Below are positions 18,164 through 26,838 of a stretch of DNA of 64,000 bases, piece by piece (positions within the stretch are counted from its first letter, which is position 1; each line of letters starts with the position of its first letter). The translations under genes were made by a program, and so were the position numbers. The stretch is from Paenibacillus sp. CC-CFT747 (lineage in GTDB: Bacteria > Bacillota > Bacilli > Paenibacillales > NBRC-103111), in the NCBI GenBank assembly GCA_030323305.1, contig CP106741.1, positions 6,061,501-6,125,500 on the forward strand. The letters are read 5' to 3'. A model generated the notes under the pieces. It did no database searches and was not told the origin of the DNA. It saw only the letters and a list, made by a program, of their open reading frames with translations.

Positions 18164-18856
18164 ATGCCGTATCTTTTTCACCCCATGGATTTTCTTATTA
18201 TCATTGCCTTCGGCTTGTCGATGTGGGCCTCGTTCCGTGTGAGGGGAACCTTTAACCGGTGGTCCGAGGTCAGGGCCATGTCAGGGATGACCGGATATGA
18301 AGCCGCCCGCCGCATGCTGGATCATAACGGCCTTCATGATATCCCGATCGAGCCGACTCCCGGCGCCCTCACCGACCACTACGATCCGATCCATAAGGTC
18401 GTGCGGCTGTCCGAGCCGGTTTACTACGAGAGTTCCATATCGGCTATTTCCGTCGCCTGCCACGAAGTGGGCCATGCCATCCAGCATAAAGTGCATTACC
18501 CGATGCTGGTCGCCCGCCACAAGATTTTCCCGGTCGTGAATTTTGCTTCCGGCGTGGCTCCATTCCTGCTCATTGCCGGGTTTCTGATGAGCATTTCTAA
18601 TTTAATTCTGCTCGGCATCATCTTCTTCTCCGTAGCTGTCCTGTTCCAGGTCATCACGCTGCCGGTCGAATTTAACGCCAGCAACCGGGCCAAGCAGCTG
18701 ATGGTCACCGAAGGGTTCATCTCCGGAGACGAAAGCCGCGGAGTAAGCAAGGTGCTTAACGCCGCCGCCCTGACCTATGTAGCGGCCGCCCTCGTTTCGC
18801 TGCTTCAGCTGCTGAAGTTCATCATGATTTTCAGCGGCAGCCGTTCCAACGAATAA
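18164..18856 (+). CDS. Membrane zinc metallopeptidase (YugP family)
   Basis: A 230-residue integral membrane protein with TM segments at residues 5-22, about 125-170 and 205-225. The zinc motif is HEVGHAIQH (HExxH type), preceded by the conserved LTDHYDPIHKVVRLSEPVY. The family (COG2738) is widespread in Firmicutes; its substrates are not established. An AGGAGG ribosome binding site precedes the ATG. The pairing with a MerR regulator may indicate stress-controlled membrane proteolysis. Confidence 0.9.
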   Translation: MPYLFHPMDFLIIIAFGLSMWASFRVRGTFNRWSEVRAMSGMTGYEAARRMLDHNGLHDIPIEPTPGALTDHYDPIHKVVRLSEPVYYESSISAISVACHEVGHAIQHKVHYPMLVARHKIFPVVNFASGVAPFLLIAGFLMSISNLILLGIIFFSVAVLFQVITLPVEFNASNRAKQLMVTEGFISGDESRGVSKVLNAAALTYVAAALVSLLQLLKFIMIFSGSRSNE

Positions 18857-18886
18857 TCCTGCAAAGCGATAATGCTTGGCATCACT

Positions 18887-18926
18887 CAAAAGAGCCATCC
18901 CGCCGGAAAGCGGAATGGCTCTTTTC
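18887..18926 (+). terminator. Terminator after zinc peptidase
   Basis: The stem AAAAGAGCCAT/ATGGCTCTTTT has an inner CCGC/GCGG and is followed by T-rich sequence. It also works leftward for the LysR gene. Confidence 0.85.
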
Positions 18927-18978
18927 TTATTCCCAGCCGGCGGCTGGGGAAACGCTTGTCAGGAAACTCGGCGTCCCT

Positions 18979-19868
18979 TCAGCGGCTGCGGAAATAGTCA
19001 AGGAGAAACTGGCGGAAGCCTTCCGCTACAGGCGGAAGCTTCTCGTCCTTACGCCGCACAAGCCCCACCGTACGGGTTACCCGGGGCTCCGAAACCTTCA
19101 CCATGGCCGGCTGAAGCGGCGAAATTTCGAGCAGAGCCATCTCGGGTAGCAGGCCAACCCCCATGCCGGCCGCAACCAGGCCGCGTATCGTATCCGTTTC
19201 TTCCCCTTCGAATCCGATCTTCGGAATAAAACCGGCCTTCTTGCAGGCTGCTAGAACGATCGAGCGAAGCGAATAGGCTTCACTGAACATAACGAACGGG
19301 TCTTCCCTAAGCTGCTCCAGCCGAATCATCTCCTCCCCGCCAACGGGTGCTGGGCAGGCAGGATGGCGAGCAGCTCCTCCTCCATCAGAAGCTCACCGGC
19401 CACGTAATCATGGATCTCGGGAAACGGCGAGACGAACGACAGATCGATCTCCCGGTTGATAACATCCTTAACCAGGCTGTTAAAGGTCCCCTGCCGGAGA
19501 CGGAACTTCACATTCGGATGGTTTTTGCGGAATTCCGCCACGACGGTCGGAAGCAGGTTGATGCCGAGCGTATGGGGAAAGCCGATCCGGATCTCTCCCA
19601 TGGCAGGATCCAGAAACTCGTGCACCTCTCCGACCGCCCGTTCCAAGTCATTCATGATGCCTTCCACCCTCTTAAGAAACAGCTTTCCTACGGGGGTCAG
19701 CTGAAGGTTGCGGCCCTTCTGGACGAATAGCGTCACCCCTAGCTCCTCCTCGAGCTGGTGTATCTGCCGGCTGACCGCCGATTGGGCGACATGGAGCTCC
19801 TCCGAAGCTTGGGTCACATGCTGCTTGCGGGCTACTTTGATGAAGTAATGCAATTGTCTTAGCTCCAC
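18979..19868 (-). CDS. LysR-family transcriptional regulator (one frameshift)
   Basis: The helix-turn-helix occupies residues 1-60 (ELRQLHYFIKVARKQHVTQA, SAVSRQIHQLEEELG). The effector-binding domain begins with GEIRIGFPHTLG and ends with GMGVGLLPEMALL. The start is placed at GTG 19868, which has AAGGGG seven bases upstream. The frame breaks at the C4 run 19335-19338; one extra base gives a standard ~296-residue regulator. It is divergent from the thiol peroxidase gene, and a TTGGA-N10-TCCAA dyad sits in the shared promoter region, so it may control tpx or itself. The effector is unknown. Confidence 0.87.
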
Positions 19869-19886
19869 TCTATAACCCCTTCTCAA

Positions 19887-19917
19887 TTGGACAATCCCAT
19901 TTCCAACAGTTTATAAT
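19887..19917 (+). promoter_or_regulatory. tpx promoter and possible LysR operator
   Basis: The -10 TATAAT is at 19912-19917, with TGGACA at 19888-19893 (18-base spacer). The interrupted dyad TTGGA-N10-TCCAA at 19887-19906 has the T-N11-A style of LysR sites and covers the -35 region. Confidence 0.5.
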
Positions 19918-19966
19918 AAGATGTGTCAAAACACCATCTATATCCTTAAAGGAGGAACCGGAAACC

Positions 19967-20470
19967 ATGGCTCAAGCAACACTGAAAGGAAATCCGATTA
20001 CCTTGGTCGGCAATCAGGTGAAAGTGGGCGACCAAGCCCCCGACTTTACTGTGAATAAGAACCTCATGGAAACGGCATCTCTTAAAGATTTCGAAGGCAA
20101 GGTTAAGCTGATCAGCGTCGTTCCTTCCCTGGACACCGGCGTTTGCGATGCGCAAACCCGCCGCTTCAACGAAGAAGCTTCCAAACTTGGCGACAAAGTC
20201 GTGGTTCTGACGATCTCCAACGACCTGCCGATGGCTCAAGCCCGCTGGTGCGGAGCAGCCGGAGTGGACCGTGTGATTACCCTCTCCGACTATAAAAACC
20301 TCAGCTTCGGACAAGCTTACGGCGTCGTCATTGAAGAGCTTCGCCTGCTGATGCGCTCCATTTTCGTTATCGACGAAAACAACAAAGTTCAATACGTGGA
20401 ATACTTGAGCGAAATGACCGATCATCCGAACTATGAAGCGGCCATTGAAGCGGTTAAGAAGCTCGTGTAA
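19967..20470 (+). CDS. tpx: Thiol peroxidase (Tpx)
   Basis: An atypical 2-Cys peroxiredoxin that reduces H2O2 and organic peroxides with thioredoxin. It is 167 residues. The peroxidatic Cys is in PSLDTGVCDAQTRRF and the resolving Cys is in AQARWCGAAG, at the normal family spacing. AAAGGAGG precedes the ATG by 10 bases. It is a single-gene unit closed by a terminator and divergent from a LysR regulator. Confidence 0.96.
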   Translation: MAQATLKGNPITLVGNQVKVGDQAPDFTVNKNLMETASLKDFEGKVKLISVVPSLDTGVCDAQTRRFNEEASKLGDKVVVLTISNDLPMAQARWCGAAGVDRVITLSDYKNLSFGQAYGVVIEELRLLMRSIFVIDENNKVQYVEYLSEMTDHPNYEAAIEAVKKLV

Positions 20471-20521
20471 TACATAGTTACCCAGGCCGGGGACCTTCGG
20501 GCTCTGCCCGCCTAAACAAAG

Positions 20522-20562
20522 AAGCCCTTTCAGGAGCCGGACGGCATCCGAAAGGGCTTTTC
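20522..20562 (+). terminator. Terminator after tpx
   Basis: The stem AAGCCCTTTC/GAAAGGGCTT has an 18-base loop with an internal hairpin and is followed by TT-rich sequence. Confidence 0.85.
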
Positions 20563-20580
20563 CTATGCACTTTCATTAGT

Positions 20581-20970
20581 TTAGTTGTTCTTTTTATAGG
20601 GGGCCAGACGTTTGTCCAGGTGCCGGTAGATCTCCAGAATGGTCCGGTAGTTCGAGCCCAGGTCCCCCAGGGAGCCGCGGGATGCGGAGTAAATGTCAAC
20701 AGCGGATTCCAGCGGGTTAATTCCGAACAGGGTAAGCGTGATGTCCTGTTTCCGTCCGCTCATGGTGCGTTTCTCCACGACAATCTCGCCGACGTTCTTA
20801 ACCTCATGCAGCACCTTGTAGCCGCTGAGCTTCTTAAGGATGGTGGTCACTTCTTCCCAGAGCTTGTCCTTGGAAAGCTTGTAGTGCCTTGTTCTCAAAG
20901 CAGGATCCTTGGCTTTCTCTCCTGTGGTCTCATGGCTGCGAAGCAAGCCAATCAAGGTTCTTTTAAGCAA
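20581..20970 (-). CDS. DUF1499-like conserved protein
   Basis: A 129-residue soluble protein. Residues 35-125 have the pattern of DUF1499: a central EIVVEKRTMSG... strand and the C-terminal AVDIYSASRGSLGDLGSNYR, which parallels the family's 'RSASRxGxxDLGxNRxR' block. There is no signal peptide. The function of the family is not established. The start ATG follows a GGGGGCAAGG-type site. Not obviously part of an operon. Confidence 0.6.
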   Translation of the reverse strand: MLKRTLIGLLRSHETTGEKAKDPALRTRHYKLSKDKLWEEVTTILKKLSGYKVLHEVKNVGEIVVEKRTMSGRKQDITLTLFGINPLESAVDIYSASRGSLGDLGSNYRTILEIYRHLDKRLAPYKKNN

Positions 20971-21195
20971 CGCCTTGCCCCCTCAGTATAATCCTTCCAA
21001 CCCGATGGTCTATATAGGTCTTCAACTATTTAATCTTAACATTCTTTTATGCATAGCAAAAGAGGAAAAGAAGCCCCTCGGCTTATTTAATCCTATGTAA
21101 GCGAATACATGAAAAGCATTTTCACAACCGGGAGAACAACCAAAGGGAACGGGCATCTCCCGTTCCCTTACTATTCCTAGAACGCCGGAACCTTA
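20971..21195. other. Intergenic region with an inverted repeat
   Basis: The only structure seen is the 11-base perfect inverted repeat AAGGGAACGGG/CCCGTTCCCTT at 21143-21169. It may terminate the gal operon (leftward), although the T run is short. Confidence 0.5.
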
Positions 21196-22121
21196 TTACC
21201 GGTAACGCTCCAGCAGACGGTCCAACTCCTTCTCGTCAGACGGCGACGGCGCGGCCACATCCGCGATCAGGCTCCAGGCTTCTTCATGAACCGCGGTTTG
21301 CCCCGGCTGCACGGTGCGAAGCTCGCCCAGCGACTCCAACTCCAGAAAGTGATCGCACACATACGATTCGAAGGAAACCCCGTAATCCGGATAGCAGCCT
21401 TCCCGTTCGTGCTTGTATTTCTTCAAGAACAAGCTGTTGTGGTTGAAATAACCGGCCCATCCCTCTTCGTTATTGGTTCCGATCTTAAAGGGAGTCGGGC
21501 CGTTGCCCTGCTTCAGCACGATATACCGTTCTCCCCAATACACGCGCTCGTCATTCATCCGGCTGTACGGCCAGACGGCTAGCACTCGGTTGGCCAGGAG
21601 GCCTGTCTCGCGCTTGGCCTGCGGGATGACCGCTGTGCCGCCGGTACCCATAACCGATAGCGCCCAAGGGGCGAACTCGACCGGCCAAGCCCCCGGTTGG
21701 TGACGCGATGAACAACGGTCACCTCTCCCGAAGCCGGCTCCATTCGGACTTCGATCTCCTTCTGAAGCTGCGTCCATCTTTCTTCGGGAGGGGTCAGGAC
21801 GATGCCGTTCTCGATTTCCTTCCATTCGACCGGATCGTTATCCGGGTAAGTGCTCCGGGGCACAGCCTCGGGACTGGTCCAAAGCCGGTGGCCGCCATAA
21901 ATTTTCCAGGCTCCTCCGCCTACCGGCGCGAAGTGGTCCCCTTGCTGGACAATGGCCTCCTCCGCGTCTTCCATAAAGAAATTCGGCCCGTCGACAAAGC
22001 CGAAGCGGATGATTCTAGGGCCGAAATCCAGACTCGCTACTAGCTCCACGACTCCGTTCGTCAGCCTGACTGCCCTCCCCCATCTACCATAGGTGATCGT
22101 CTCGATTGTCACGTTCCCCAT
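21196..22121 (-). CDS. Galactose mutarotase-like protein in the gal operon (one frameshift)
   Basis: A soluble beta-sandwich protein of about 308 residues that resembles aldose-1-epimerase/DUF4380 proteins. The N-terminus GVVELVASLDFGPRI and the conserved GGHRLWTSPEAVPRSTYPD resemble the substrate-contact region of mutarotases. A classical GalM catalytic His/Glu pair cannot be assigned with confidence. The halves are joined by one extra C in the C5 run 21690-21694, giving NRGAWPVEFAPWALS. It is the last gene after galK-galE-galT, where a mutarotase would convert beta- to alpha-galactose for GalK. The role is inferred from context. Confidence 0.7.
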
Positions 22122-22139
22122 CGTTCTCCCCCATTCGAA

Positions 22140-23693
22140 TTAGTGAAAGCCCATCTCCGTCATAAAACGGCGGAAAGCCTCGTTTCCTTCTTCGTTACGT
22201 TTGTATACTCCCGCATCCATCAGAACACGCAGGAAGATTCCTCCGATCTCATCCTGCAGCACCTGACGGGCTTGTTCCCGGTCCAGCCCGGTTCCATAGC
22301 GCTCGACAAGCGTTCGGATCCAGGGAGCATGCTGGTGAAGCGGATGCTCCGGACTCTGCAAGCCCTCCCAATCGCTCTTGCCGCCGGTCAAGTAATCGGA
22401 GATCGCTTCCAGCTCTTCCTTCAGTCTGCCGGGAAGCACAGCGAGGCCCATGACCTCGATTAAACCGATGTTCTCTTTCTTCACATGGTGGAGATCCGCA
22501 TGAGGATGAAAGATACCAAGCGGATGCTCCTCCGAGGTCCGGTTATTGCGCAGAACGAGATCAAGCTCGTACTGCCCGTCCTGGTTACGTCTCGCAATCG
22601 GGGTGATCGTATTATGGGGCACCGGTGTGCCCTCAATCTCCGAATGGGAGCGGATGCCGACGGATTCGTCGCTGTAGGCTCTCCAACCGGAAAGCAGACG
22701 GTCCGCAAGTTCCACAAGCGGTTCCTTATCGTCCGCAGCCAGCCGGATAACCGACATTGGCCAATGGACGAGGCCGGCTTTTACCGCCGGGAAGCCGGGA
22801 TGAGTGAAAACGGCCTCCACGGGGGCAAGCTCCATCGGGAACCGGTGCCGGCCGCCCTGGAAATGGTCATGGCTTAGGATGGAGCCGCCCACAATCGGCA
22901 AATCCGCGTTCGAGCCGATGAAATAATGCGGAAACGTGCGGACGAAATCCAGCAGGCGGACAAACGACTGCCGGCTGATCTGCATAGGGGTATGGGCTTC
23001 GCTGAACACGATGCTGTGCTCGTTGTAGTACACATACGGGGAATACTGCAGATACCAAGGCGCCCCGTCGAGCCGTAGCGGAATGACCCGGTGATTCTGG
23101 CGGGCCGGATGGTTCAGCCGGCCGGCGTAGCCTACATTCTCCAGGCAGAGAAGGCATTTCGGATACTGGCTCTGGGGCAGTGCCCTTTCGGCCGCAATGT
23201 CCTTGGGATCCTTCTCCGGCTTGGACAGATTGATAGTAATCTCGAGCTCCCCGTAAGGGGTCGGCGTTCTCCAATAGAGGTTGTTACGGATGCGGTCCAT
23301 GCGGATGTAATTGGAGTCCATGGAGAGGCGGTAATAATCATCCGTCGCCTTCTCGATGGATTCCTCTTCCGCGGTCCGCCAGAACCGACGGGCCACCTCC
23401 GACTGCCGGGGCATCAGCAAACCCATCAGGCGGGCGTCGAGCAAGTCCCGCCGGGTCGTGGTGTTCTCGGTCATCAGACCCTGCGCTGCAGCGTAATCGA
23501 GAATCCGGTCCAGAATTTCCACCGGGCTCTCCAGCTGCTCATCCGGAAGCTCTCCGGCAAAAGGCTCCTCGACCTGAAGAAGATCAAGAAGGGCATTCGT
23601 CGCCGGAATGCGGTCTTCCCTTTCGATCATGCCGCGCTGCTCCGCAAAACGAACCAAACGGGCAATCTCCCGTTTAATGTCCAAGCTTTCCAA
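22140..23693 (-). CDS. galT: Galactose-1-phosphate uridylyltransferase, class II
   Basis: A 517-residue GalT2-type enzyme of the Leloir pathway that exchanges UDP between UDP-glucose and galactose-1-phosphate. Characteristic blocks are YPKCLLCLENVGYAGRLNHP and PHYFIGSNADLPIVGGSILS followed by HDHFQGGRH, where the HDHFQGG stretch replaces the HPH motif of class I. PVPHNTITPIARR is near the C-terminus. It is longer than the ~350-residue class I form, as is normal for Firmicutes. It lies 17 bases after galE in the operon galK-galE-galT. Confidence 0.96.
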   Translation of the reverse strand: MESLDIKREIARLVRFAEQRGMIEREDRIPATNALLDLLQVEEPFAGELPDEQLESPVEILDRILDYAAAQGLMTENTTTRRDLLDARLMGLLMPRQSEVARRFWRTAEEESIEKATDDYYRLSMDSNYIRMDRIRNNLYWRTPTPYGELEITINLSKPEKDPKDIAAERALPQSQYPKCLLCLENVGYAGRLNHPARQNHRVIPLRLDGAPWYLQYSPYVYYNEHSIVFSEAHTPMQISRQSFVRLLDFVRTFPHYFIGSNADLPIVGGSILSHDHFQGGRHRFPMELAPVEAVFTHPGFPAVKAGLVHWPMSVIRLAADDKEPLVELADRLLSGWRAYSDESVGIRSHSEIEGTPVPHNTITPIARRNQDGQYELDLVLRNNRTSEEHPLGIFHPHADLHHVKKENIGLIEVMGLAVLPGRLKEELEAISDYLTGGKSDWEGLQSPEHPLHQHAPWIRTLVERYGTGLDREQARQVLQDEIGGIFLRVLMDAGVYKRNEEGNEAFRRFMTEMGFH

Positions 23694-23710
23694 GGACGAT
23701 TCTCCTCTCT

Positions 23711-24702
23711 CTACTTACCGTCTCCGTATCCGTCCGGATGGCTGCGGTGCCATTTCCAGGCCGTCTCGATGATCTGCTCCAGGCTGTCCCGTTTCGGCGT
23801 CCAGCCTAGCTCTTTCTTCGCCTTCTCGGAGGAAGCGATAAGGACCGCCGGATCTCCCGCGCGGCGAGCTTCCACCTTAGCCGGAATCGCATGGCCTGTC
23901 ACCCGGCGCGCTACGTCAATCATCTGCTTAACCGAGAAGCCCTGCCCGCTGCCGAGGTTATAGACGGCGCTTTCTCCGCCTTCCCTCAGTCTCTTAAGGG
24001 CCAGAATATGAGCGTCGGCCAAGTCCGAAACATGCAGGTAATCCCGGATGCAGGTTCCGTCTTCCGTCGCGTAATCATCGCCATATATCGAGATGAATTC
24101 CCGCTGGCCGAGGGGAACTTGAAGGATAAGCGGAATAAGGTGCGTTTCCGGGGAGTGATCCTCTCCGATCCGGCCGCTTTCATGAGCTCCCGCTGCGTTG
24201 AAATAACGCAGGGAAACGTACTTGATCCCGTGTGCCGTATCAAACCATCTCATCATCTTCTCCATGGCCAGCTTCGTTTCGCCATAGGCATTCGTCGGAA
24301 GGGTACGGTCGTCTTCCTGGATCGGAACCCGCTCCGGCTCCCCGTAGGTTGCCGCCGTGGAGGAGAACACGATTCTACTCACACCGTGCTCCTGCATTTT
24401 CTCAAGCAGGCACAAGGTGCCATACACATTATTGTGATAATATTTCCCGGGAAGCTTCATGCTTTCCCCCACGAGGGAATTGGCTGCGAAGTGAATCACG
24501 GAATCGATTTCGTTCTCCTGGAAAACCGTTTCTAGAAAATCAGCATCCCGTAAATCTCCTTGATAAAGCTTTCCGCCAAGCACCGCCTGCCGGTGGCCCT
24601 GCTGAAGGTTGTCAACCACCACAACATCCTCGTTATGATCAAGAAGCGCCGCCACCATATGGGAACCGATGTAACCGGCTCCCCCGTTACCAGTACCGCC
24701 AT
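23711..24702 (-). CDS. galE: UDP-glucose 4-epimerase (one frameshift)
   Basis: An extended short-chain dehydrogenase that interconverts UDP-glucose and UDP-galactose using bound NAD. The nucleotide-binding GxxGxxG appears as VTGGAGYIGSHM once one C is added to the C5 run 24681-24685. The catalytic Ser/Tyr/Lys are in VFSSTAATYGEP and NAYGETKLAMEKM. The start at 24702 has AAGGAGG nine bases upstream. The length of about 330 residues matches the family. It lies between galK and galT. Confidence 0.95.
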
Positions 24703-24715
24703 TGCTTTCTCCTCC

Positions 24716-25888
24716 TTATCGGGTAAGCTCCATAACCCCGTTGCCGATCTCTCCGACATAGAAGTCCCCTTGGAAATCGGTACGGTCCGCATAAGCCTTG
24801 CCGACTTGCTCGATAAAGCCCTGAACATGATCGCCATGGACAAGAGATACCGTACATCCGCCGAAGCCCGCTCCGGTCATCCGGGATCCCAGCACGCCCT
24901 CGGCCTTCAAAGCCTCCTCCACCATCACGTCGAGCTCCTTACAGGTCACCTCATAGAGGTCGCGCAGCGAGTTATGCGAAGCGATCATCAGCCGTCCGAA
25001 CTCTTCGAGATCCCGTTTCTTGAGAGCCTCTACGGAGCGCAGTACCCGGTCGTTCTCTTCGATCACGTGACGGGCCCGCTTGCGGACCGTCTCATCCGGA
25101 ATAAGTGATTCATTAGCCTCGAACTGTTCCAGCGTAAGCTCGCCCAGCAGCGTTAATTCCGGGAACTTCGCCTTAAGGTAACCGACCGCCTGCTCGCACT
25201 GCGACCTTCTTGCGTTATATTCGGAGTCCACCAGTCCGCGGCGCTTGTTCGTGTTGCCGATGACGATTTTGTACCCCTGGCTCTCAAAGGGAACCTGCTC
25301 ATACTCCAGCGTGTTGCATTTCAGCAGAACGGCATGGTCCTTCTCGCCCATCGCGACCGTAAACTGGTCCATGATGCCGCAGTTGACCCCCATGAACTGG
25401 TTCTCGGATTCCTGGGCGACAAGCGCGAGCTCCACCTTATCGATCTTGTGATTCTCCATTGTCATGAAGCCGAAGGCGGTGACGAGCTGGATGGAAGCCG
25501 AAGAGGACAGCCCCGCACCGTTCGGAATCTCGCCCAGATACAAGACGTCATAGCCGCCAAAGGTATACCCTCTCTTGCCCAGGTGCACGAGTACGGCCTT
25601 CGGGTAGTTGATCCAATCGTCTTCCTTCACATTTTTAGCTTCCGCCAGGTGAACATCTCCCGACACGGGAAAATTTTCGGAAGCGAAGCGGATGGTTTGA
25701 TCCTCCCGCTTGCGGAGGAGCATCGTCGTCCCGAAAGTAAGCGCAGCGGGAAAAACGTAGCCTCCGTTGTAATCCGTATGCTCCCCGATCAAATTTACAC
25801 GGCCCGGAGCAAAAAACACCCGGATCCCCTCTTCGGAGCCTCCGTGCCTCTCCACGAATTTGTTCTTGAGAACTGACAAATCGGCCAT
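24716..25888 (-). CDS. galK: Galactokinase
   Basis: A GHMP kinase that phosphorylates galactose at C1. The signature at the N-terminus is FFAPGRVNLIGEHTDYNGGY. The ATP-binding glycine-rich loop is IPNGAGLSSSASIQLV, and the C-terminal GHMP motif is GSRMTGAGFGGCTVSLV. I start at ATG 25888 (MADLSVLKNKF), giving 390 residues, the usual size. Further in-frame ATG codons upstream have no better ribosome binding site and add an odd basic tail. It is the first gene of the gal operon, with a probable operator just upstream. Confidence 0.96.
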   Translation of the reverse strand: MADLSVLKNKFVERHGGSEEGIRVFFAPGRVNLIGEHTDYNGGYVFPAALTFGTTMLLRKREDQTIRFASENFPVSGDVHLAEAKNVKEDDWINYPKAVLVHLGKRGYTFGGYDVLYLGEIPNGAGLSSSASIQLVTAFGFMTMENHKIDKVELALVAQESENQFMGVNCGIMDQFTVAMGEKDHAVLLKCNTLEYEQVPFESQGYKIVIGNTNKRRGLVDSEYNARRSQCEQAVGYLKAKFPELTLLGELTLEQFEANESLIPDETVRKRARHVIEENDRVLRSVEALKKRDLEEFGRLMIASHNSLRDLYEVTCKELDVMVEEALKAEGVLGSRMTGAGFGGCTVSLVHGDHVQGFIEQVGKAYADRTDFQGDFYVGEIGNGVMELTR

Positions 25889-25920
25889 CCTCAACACCGC
25901 CCTGTTCATAATGGTTGAAT

Positions 25921-25957
25921 GTTTTCGTTTATGATAATTAATGATCATTTACTTTCA
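25921..25957 (-). promoter_or_regulatory. AT-rich imperfect palindrome before galK, possible DeoR operator
   Basis: GTTTATGAT (25927-25935) and ATCATTTAC (25944-25952) form an imperfect inverted repeat. They are embedded in TTTCGTTTA and TTTCA elements of the kind bound by DeoR-family repressors. It lies between galK and the DeoR gene. Confidence 0.4.
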
Positions 25958-26053
25958 TTTCAATTGTATCGGATTAGGACCGAGGTGGCAATGTTTTTTT
26001 GTGTGTCCCCTTGGCCGATCAGCGTTTGCAGGCAAACCGTGGCAATCTGAGGG

Positions 26054-26827
26054 TTAGACGAGAATCACTTCGATGCCTCTCTCCTCCAAGGCTTCCCGGT
26101 CCGCCTTCGATAGAAGCCGGTCGGTAATAACCGTGTGAACCGAATCCAGCGAGGCGATGCGGCCGAATGTCACTTTGCCGAACTTGCTGTGATCGGCCAC
26201 GACGATGACCTGCTGGGCGATGGAGATCATCCGCCGGTTCACACTCGCTTCCTCCAGACTCGGCGTCGACAGGCCGTCTTTCATGTGAAAGCCGTCCACC
26301 CCGAGAAAGAGCTTGTCCACCCGTACCTCGTCCAGAGACCGTTCTGCAAGCGGACCAACCAGGGCGAAGGATTTGGGCCTCATTTTCCCTCCGGTCAGCA
26401 GGACTTCCCATTCTTTTCCTGGTGGAACAAGAGCGGGGAGATTGGACGCGTTGGTGACGACCGTTAGCCGCCGCTTGTCTGCCAGCTTGCGGATAAGAAA
26501 CATATTGGTCGTCCCCGGCGTCAGCAGAAGCGCTTCCTCTTCCTGTACAAGAGCCGCCGCCGCGGCCGCTATTCGTTCCTTTTCCGCCGCAAAGGCCTCT
26601 TCTTTCTCGGAAAAGGATTTCTCATGGGCTGCTTCCCTCAGCAGCCCCCGGGCCGCCATCGCTCCGCCATGGGTGCGCCGCAGCAGTTGCTCCTCCTCCA
26701 GCCGTTCCAAATCCCGGCGGACGGTTACCGGCGACACGTCAAGCGCTTCGCTAAGCTCCGCTACCGTCACTTTCCCCTGCCGGTTGACGATTTCTACAAT
26801 CCGGACAAGCCTTTCCTCAGCGAACAT
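26054..26827 (-). CDS. DeoR-family repressor, probable gal regulator
   Basis: The helix-turn-helix at residues 5-55 (RIVEIVNRQGKVTVAELSEA, SPVTVRRDLERLEEE, RRTHGGA) is typical of DeoR. The sugar-phosphate sensor domain (DeoRC) has LLTPGTTNMFLIRKLADKR, LFLGVDGFHMKDGLS and VVADHSKFGKVTF. It is encoded immediately upstream of galK on the same strand, with a palindrome between them, so control of the gal operon by a sugar phosphate is likely. Its stop and the start of galK are 165 bases apart. It also follows the ROK gene by 11 bases, so it could be cotranscribed with that gene. Confidence 0.92.
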   Translation of the reverse strand: MFAEERLVRIVEIVNRQGKVTVAELSEALDVSPVTVRRDLERLEEEQLLRRTHGGAMAARGLLREAAHEKSFSEKEEAFAAEKERIAAAAAALVQEEEALLLTPGTTNMFLIRKLADKRRLTVVTNASNLPALVPPGKEWEVLLTGGKMRPKSFALVGPLAERSLDEVRVDKLFLGVDGFHMKDGLSTPSLEEASVNRRMISIAQQVIVVADHSKFGKVTFGRIASLDSVHTVITDRLLSKADREALEERGIEVILV

Positions 26828-26838
26828 ACCGCCCCTCC

